A stretch of 64,000 bases of DNA from Aquimarina algicola. Its GTDB lineage: Bacteria; Bacteroidota; Bacteroidia; Flavobacteriales; Flavobacteriaceae. The position numbers were made by a program, and so were the translations under genes. Shown one piece after another: positions 61,766 to 64,000 of the stretch (the stretch's first letter is position 1; each line of letters opens with the position of its first letter). The stretch lies in contig NZ_VFWZ01000001.1 of assembly GCF_006443095.1 (NCBI RefSeq), forward strand, positions 248,001 to 312,000, written 5' to 3'. The notes under the pieces are model-generated. The model made no database searches. It was not told the origin of the DNA and saw nothing but the letters and a program-made list of their open reading frames with translations.

Positions 61766-62695
61766 TTAACGTTTAATTTTTGAAGCTAAAAGATAGATTA
61801 CCGCCATTCTCACTGCTACCCCATTCTGAACCTGATCTAGTATAATGGCTTGACTAGAATCAGCGACATCACTCGTGATCTCGACTCCACGATTGATTGG
61901 TCCTGGGTGCATAATTACAATTTCTTTATCGAGGCTCTCCAATATTTTCTTTGTTACTCCAAATTGTTGAGTATATTCTCTGGTAGAGGGAAAATAGCTA
62001 ATTTCCATTCTTTCATTTTGTACTCGTAACATGTTTGCTACATCACACCATTCTAAAGCTTTTTTTAGGTTTGTCTCTACCGTAACCCCTAAATCTTGTA
62101 TATATTTTGGAATCAAAGTTTTAGGACCACAAACTTTTACCTCTGCTCCTTGCATTTTTAATGCAAAAATATTGGATAAAGCTACTCTAGAATGTAAAAT
62201 GTCTCCTACTATAACTATTTTTTTATCTTGTACTTCTCCTAGACGTTCTCGTATTGAATACGAATCTAATAATGCTTGAGTTGGGTGTTCATGCGCCCCA
62301 TCTCCAGCATTTACAATACTTGCTTCAACATGTTTTGAAAGAAAAACTCCTGCCCCCGGATTAGGATGCCTCATCACAACCATATCGACTTTCATAGAAA
62401 GTATATTATTAACGGTATCGATAAGTGTCTCTCCTTTTTTTACCGAAGAAGAAGCTGCAGAAAAATTAATTACATCTGCTGATAATCTTTTTTCTGCTAA
62501 TTCAAAAGACAATCTAGTTCGGGTACTATTCTCAAAGAATAGATTTGCAATTGTTATGTCTCTTAGCGATGGAACTTTCTTAATTGGACGATTAATAACT
62601 TCTTTAAAATGATCTGCTGTCTCAAAAATCAAGTTAATATCATCCAAATTTAGGTATTTAATTCCTAATAAGTGATTTACACTTAGTTCGCTCAT
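61766..62695 (-). CDS. pyrB: Aspartate carbamoyltransferase catalytic chain
   Basis: 309 residues. Carbamoyl phosphate site STRTR at 57-61 (FFENSTRTRLSFE) and HPTQ at 137-140 (GAHEHPTQALLD), the aspartate-binding loop and the closing IMHPGPINRGVEI. It makes carbamoyl-aspartate in pyrimidine synthesis. It follows pyrR by 40 bp and no pyrI regulatory chain gene is present. Confidence 0.95.
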   Translation of the reverse strand: MSELSVNHLLGIKYLNLDDINLIFETADHFKEVINRPIKKVPSLRDITIANLFFENSTRTRLSFELAEKRLSADVINFSAASSSVKKGETLIDTVNNILSMKVDMVVMRHPNPGAGVFLSKHVEASIVNAGDGAHEHPTQALLDSYSIRERLGEVQDKKIVIVGDILHSRVALSNIFALKMQGAEVKVCGPKTLIPKYIQDLGVTVETNLKKALEWCDVANMLRVQNERMEISYFPSTREYTQQFGVTKKILESLDKEIVIMHPGPINRGVEITSDVADSSQAIILDQVQNGVAVRMAVIYLLASKIKR

Positions 62696-62735
62696 ATTGT
62701 AATTCTAATTTTAGGTTTAAAATCTTTTACTATTT

Positions 62736-63275
62736 TCATTTACTTATAAGATACACCGCATCTTCACCTTCATTTTCTACCCAATGCACTTTTACCTTTT
62801 CTTGATTTATTGCATCTACTTGCCTACCTCTATAGTTAGGTTGAATGGGTAAATGTCTACTAAATCTCCTATCAATCAATGTTAGTAATTCGATTTCTAG
62901 TGGTCTTCCAAAAGATTGTATCGCTGTAAGTGCAGATCTGATACTACGACCTGTATACAAAACATCATCTATAAAGACAACACGTTTATTTTCTACGACA
63001 AAATCTATATGCGTTTGGTTTGCTTGTAAAGGTTTTTCTCCTCTTCTAAAATCATCTCTATAAAAAGTAATATCAAGGTATCCAAGTTTAATATGATTTA
63101 CATCATAATCTTTGACCAGGATTTCTTTGATTCTATCTGCTAGAAAAGTTCCTCTAGGCTGAACTCCTACTAGAACCGTATCTTCAAAATGTGTATGATT
63201 TTCTATTAATTGGCAAGCCAAACGGTGCAGTATTATATCTATTTCTTTTGCACTAAGTAGTAGTTTTTGACTCAT
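62736..63275 (-). CDS. pyrR: PyrR bifunctional regulator / uracil phosphoribosyltransferase
   Basis: 179 residues. The PRPP loop VVFIDDVLYTGRSIRSAL is at about 99-116, with VGVQPRGTFLADRI and KLGYLDITFYRDDFRR earlier. In Gram-positive bacteria PyrR also attenuates pyr mRNA; whether this one binds RNA is not shown. It leads pyrR-pyrB and the small gene. A TACTTTTG box and a 21-bp palindrome lie just upstream. Confidence 0.93.
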   Translation of the reverse strand: MSQKLLLSAKEIDIILHRLACQLIENHTHFEDTVLVGVQPRGTFLADRIKEILVKDYDVNHIKLGYLDITFYRDDFRRGEKPLQANQTHIDFVVENKRVVFIDDVLYTGRSIRSALTAIQSFGRPLEIELLTLIDRRFSRHLPIQPNYRGRQVDAINQEKVKVHWVENEGEDAVYLISK

Positions 63276-63300
63276 AATGTCCCAATTGATACTTGGTTTA

Positions 63301-63308
63301 CAAAAGTA
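63301..63308 (-). promoter_or_regulatory. Candidate -7 box for pyrR
   Basis: TACTTTTG on the - strand matches TAnnTTTG, 25 bp before the pyrR start. The expected -33 position falls near the palindrome at 63325-63345 and shows no TTTG. Confidence 0.4.
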
Positions 63309-63324
63309 ATGAAATTTTAAAATT

Positions 63325-63345
63325 AATTGGCTTTTAAAGCCAATT
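63325..63345. promoter_or_regulatory. 21-bp palindrome upstream of pyrR, possible operator
   Basis: AATTGGCTTT and AAAGCCAATT form perfect 10-bp arms around one base, 16 bp upstream of the candidate -7 box of pyrR. No gene ends here on either strand, so it is not an ordinary terminator; an operator of pyrR or of the divergent gene at 63562 is more likely. Confidence 0.45.
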
Positions 63346-63561
63346 TTAAAAAGGATGATTGATCTCTAAAATTGATAAAAAATATTTTTTGATCGCTTGA
63401 TTTTTGTGTGATCACTACTGATTCTAGGCAATTTTTAGTTCAAGTTCAACATTTTTATATATTTCTATTCCAGAGCCTTTTGATGATTTATATACTATTC
63501 CCTTTATTCTTATATTTGATCTGTTTTTAACAAAATTTTATATCATTAATTTTTACGAAAA

Positions 63562-64000
63562 TTGAACGAAACAATATTAGATTTTGCAATAATTGCAAGT
63601 GGATTTATAGGATATTTTATTAGTTTTTCATTAGTTACTACTTCTTTTTATAAAAATCGTGCAAATAACTACCTCTCTATTTCTTTGTTTTTAATAACGA
63701 GTTTAACTTTATTAGGATGGTTTGGTATAGAAGATACTGTTTTAGAATTCTTAAATAATCCTGTATTAGAATATCTATTTGCGGTTACTCTATTTACATA
63801 TTTTTTAATTCAAATAGAACATCGGTACCTTAAAAAGAGTTGGTATAAATGGCTTTACCTTCCTTTTATTATTGTTCTGATTATAGAAACTATTGTTTTG
63901 TTTTATCATTCAGATTTTGACGATATTGTATTTTTTATTACCGATAATACATCCTTTTTTTATAATACATTTTTAATCTTTTGGGGAAGGAAATTAATAA
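63562..64000 (+). CDS. N-terminal membrane part of a sensor/regulator, truncated by window end
   Basis: About 146 residues visible. An in-frame stop lies five codons upstream and no ATG follows, so TTG at 63562 is the only good start. The translation has at least four membrane helices (FAIIASGFIGYFISFSLV, YLSISLFLITSLTLLGW, LEYLFAVTLFTYFLI, WLYLPFIIVLIIETIVLF). This layout is seen at the N terminus of Bacteroidota AraC-type or LytTR-type regulators and histidine kinases. The output domain lies beyond the window. Confidence 0.6.
   Translation, partial: MNETILDFAIIASGFIGYFISFSLVTTSFYKNRANNYLSISLFLITSLTLLGWFGIEDTVLEFLNNPVLEYLFAVTLFTYFLIQIEHRYLKKSWYKWLYLPFIIVLIIETIVLFYHSDFDDIVFFITDNTSFFYNTFLIFWGRKLI

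Noticed and set aside
1-64000. tRNA, rRNA or riboswitch genes
   Set aside because: I looked through the intergenic regions for cloverleaf-like or conserved aptamer sequences and recognised none; a covariance-model scan would be decisive.

Overview
The window is AT-rich bacterial DNA from a member of the Bacteroidota, most likely a marine Flavobacteriaceae; an Aquimarina-like genome is a guess from overall flavour. The evidence is a SusC-type outer membrane barrel, many short lipoproteins with a Cys just after the signal peptide, PorT-like small barrels, a DUF4494 protein, a UMF1-type transporter, MiaE, and promoter boxes that fit the Bacteroidota TAnnTTTG pattern. I recognise no tRNA, rRNA, CRISPR array, phage or transposase gene. 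Almost all of the sequence is chromosomal and well packed, with one looser stretch of small lineage-specific genes (about 22.5-36.7 kb).

Layout. 0.9-7.8 kb: a nine-gene leftward operon joining a type III polyketide synthase, a methyltransferase and a flavoprotein to a private fatty-acid-synthase set (ketosynthase, dehydratase, FabL-like enoyl reductase, acyl carrier protein, phosphopantetheinyl transferase) plus one lipoprotein. It most likely makes an alkylresorcinol- or alkylquinone-like lipid. 7.9-11.5 kb: an OmpA lipoprotein, a lipocalin-like lipoprotein, a UMF1-family transporter and an M48 metalloprotease. 11.7-18.9 kb: glycogen metabolism (glgA-glgC-glgB and a GH31 alpha-glucosidase). 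19-24.9 kb: DNA alkylation repair, a WYL regulator with a small ABM-like protein, a cation/proton antiporter, pirin and hypothetical genes. 25-36.7 kb: lipoproteins, DUF4494, zinc-ribbon proteins, a YcxB-like protein, a giant MORN/YwqK-type protein, a sterol-desaturase-like enzyme and a SUFU-domain protein, with several degenerate dispersed repeats between them.

36.8-47.4 kb holds the most unusual locus: a SusC-like outer membrane barrel that appears to have lost its plug domain, followed 4 bp later by an alpha-2-macroglobulin-family protein that carries a complete SusC-type plug in its middle. A serine hydrolase and a LamG lipoprotein are transcribed divergently. 47.5-52.3 kb: miaE, a small OMP, and a sixA-ppk-ppx polyphosphate operon. 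52.6-64 kb: an OmpA-type surface protein, pdxH, a small OMP, a TPR-histidine kinase flanked by a perfect 33-bp inverted repeat, a PQQ-type propeller lipoprotein, RNase Z, a thioredoxin-like protein, pyrB, pyrR and the start of a membrane sensor/regulator gene.

Three things deserve a second look: the barrel/plug split between neighbouring genes (36.8-44.3 kb), the type II FAS plus type III PKS cluster (0.9-7.8 kb), and the 33-bp repeat that sits in the same orientation upstream of two genes on either side of an orphan histidine kinase (56.3-58.6 kb).
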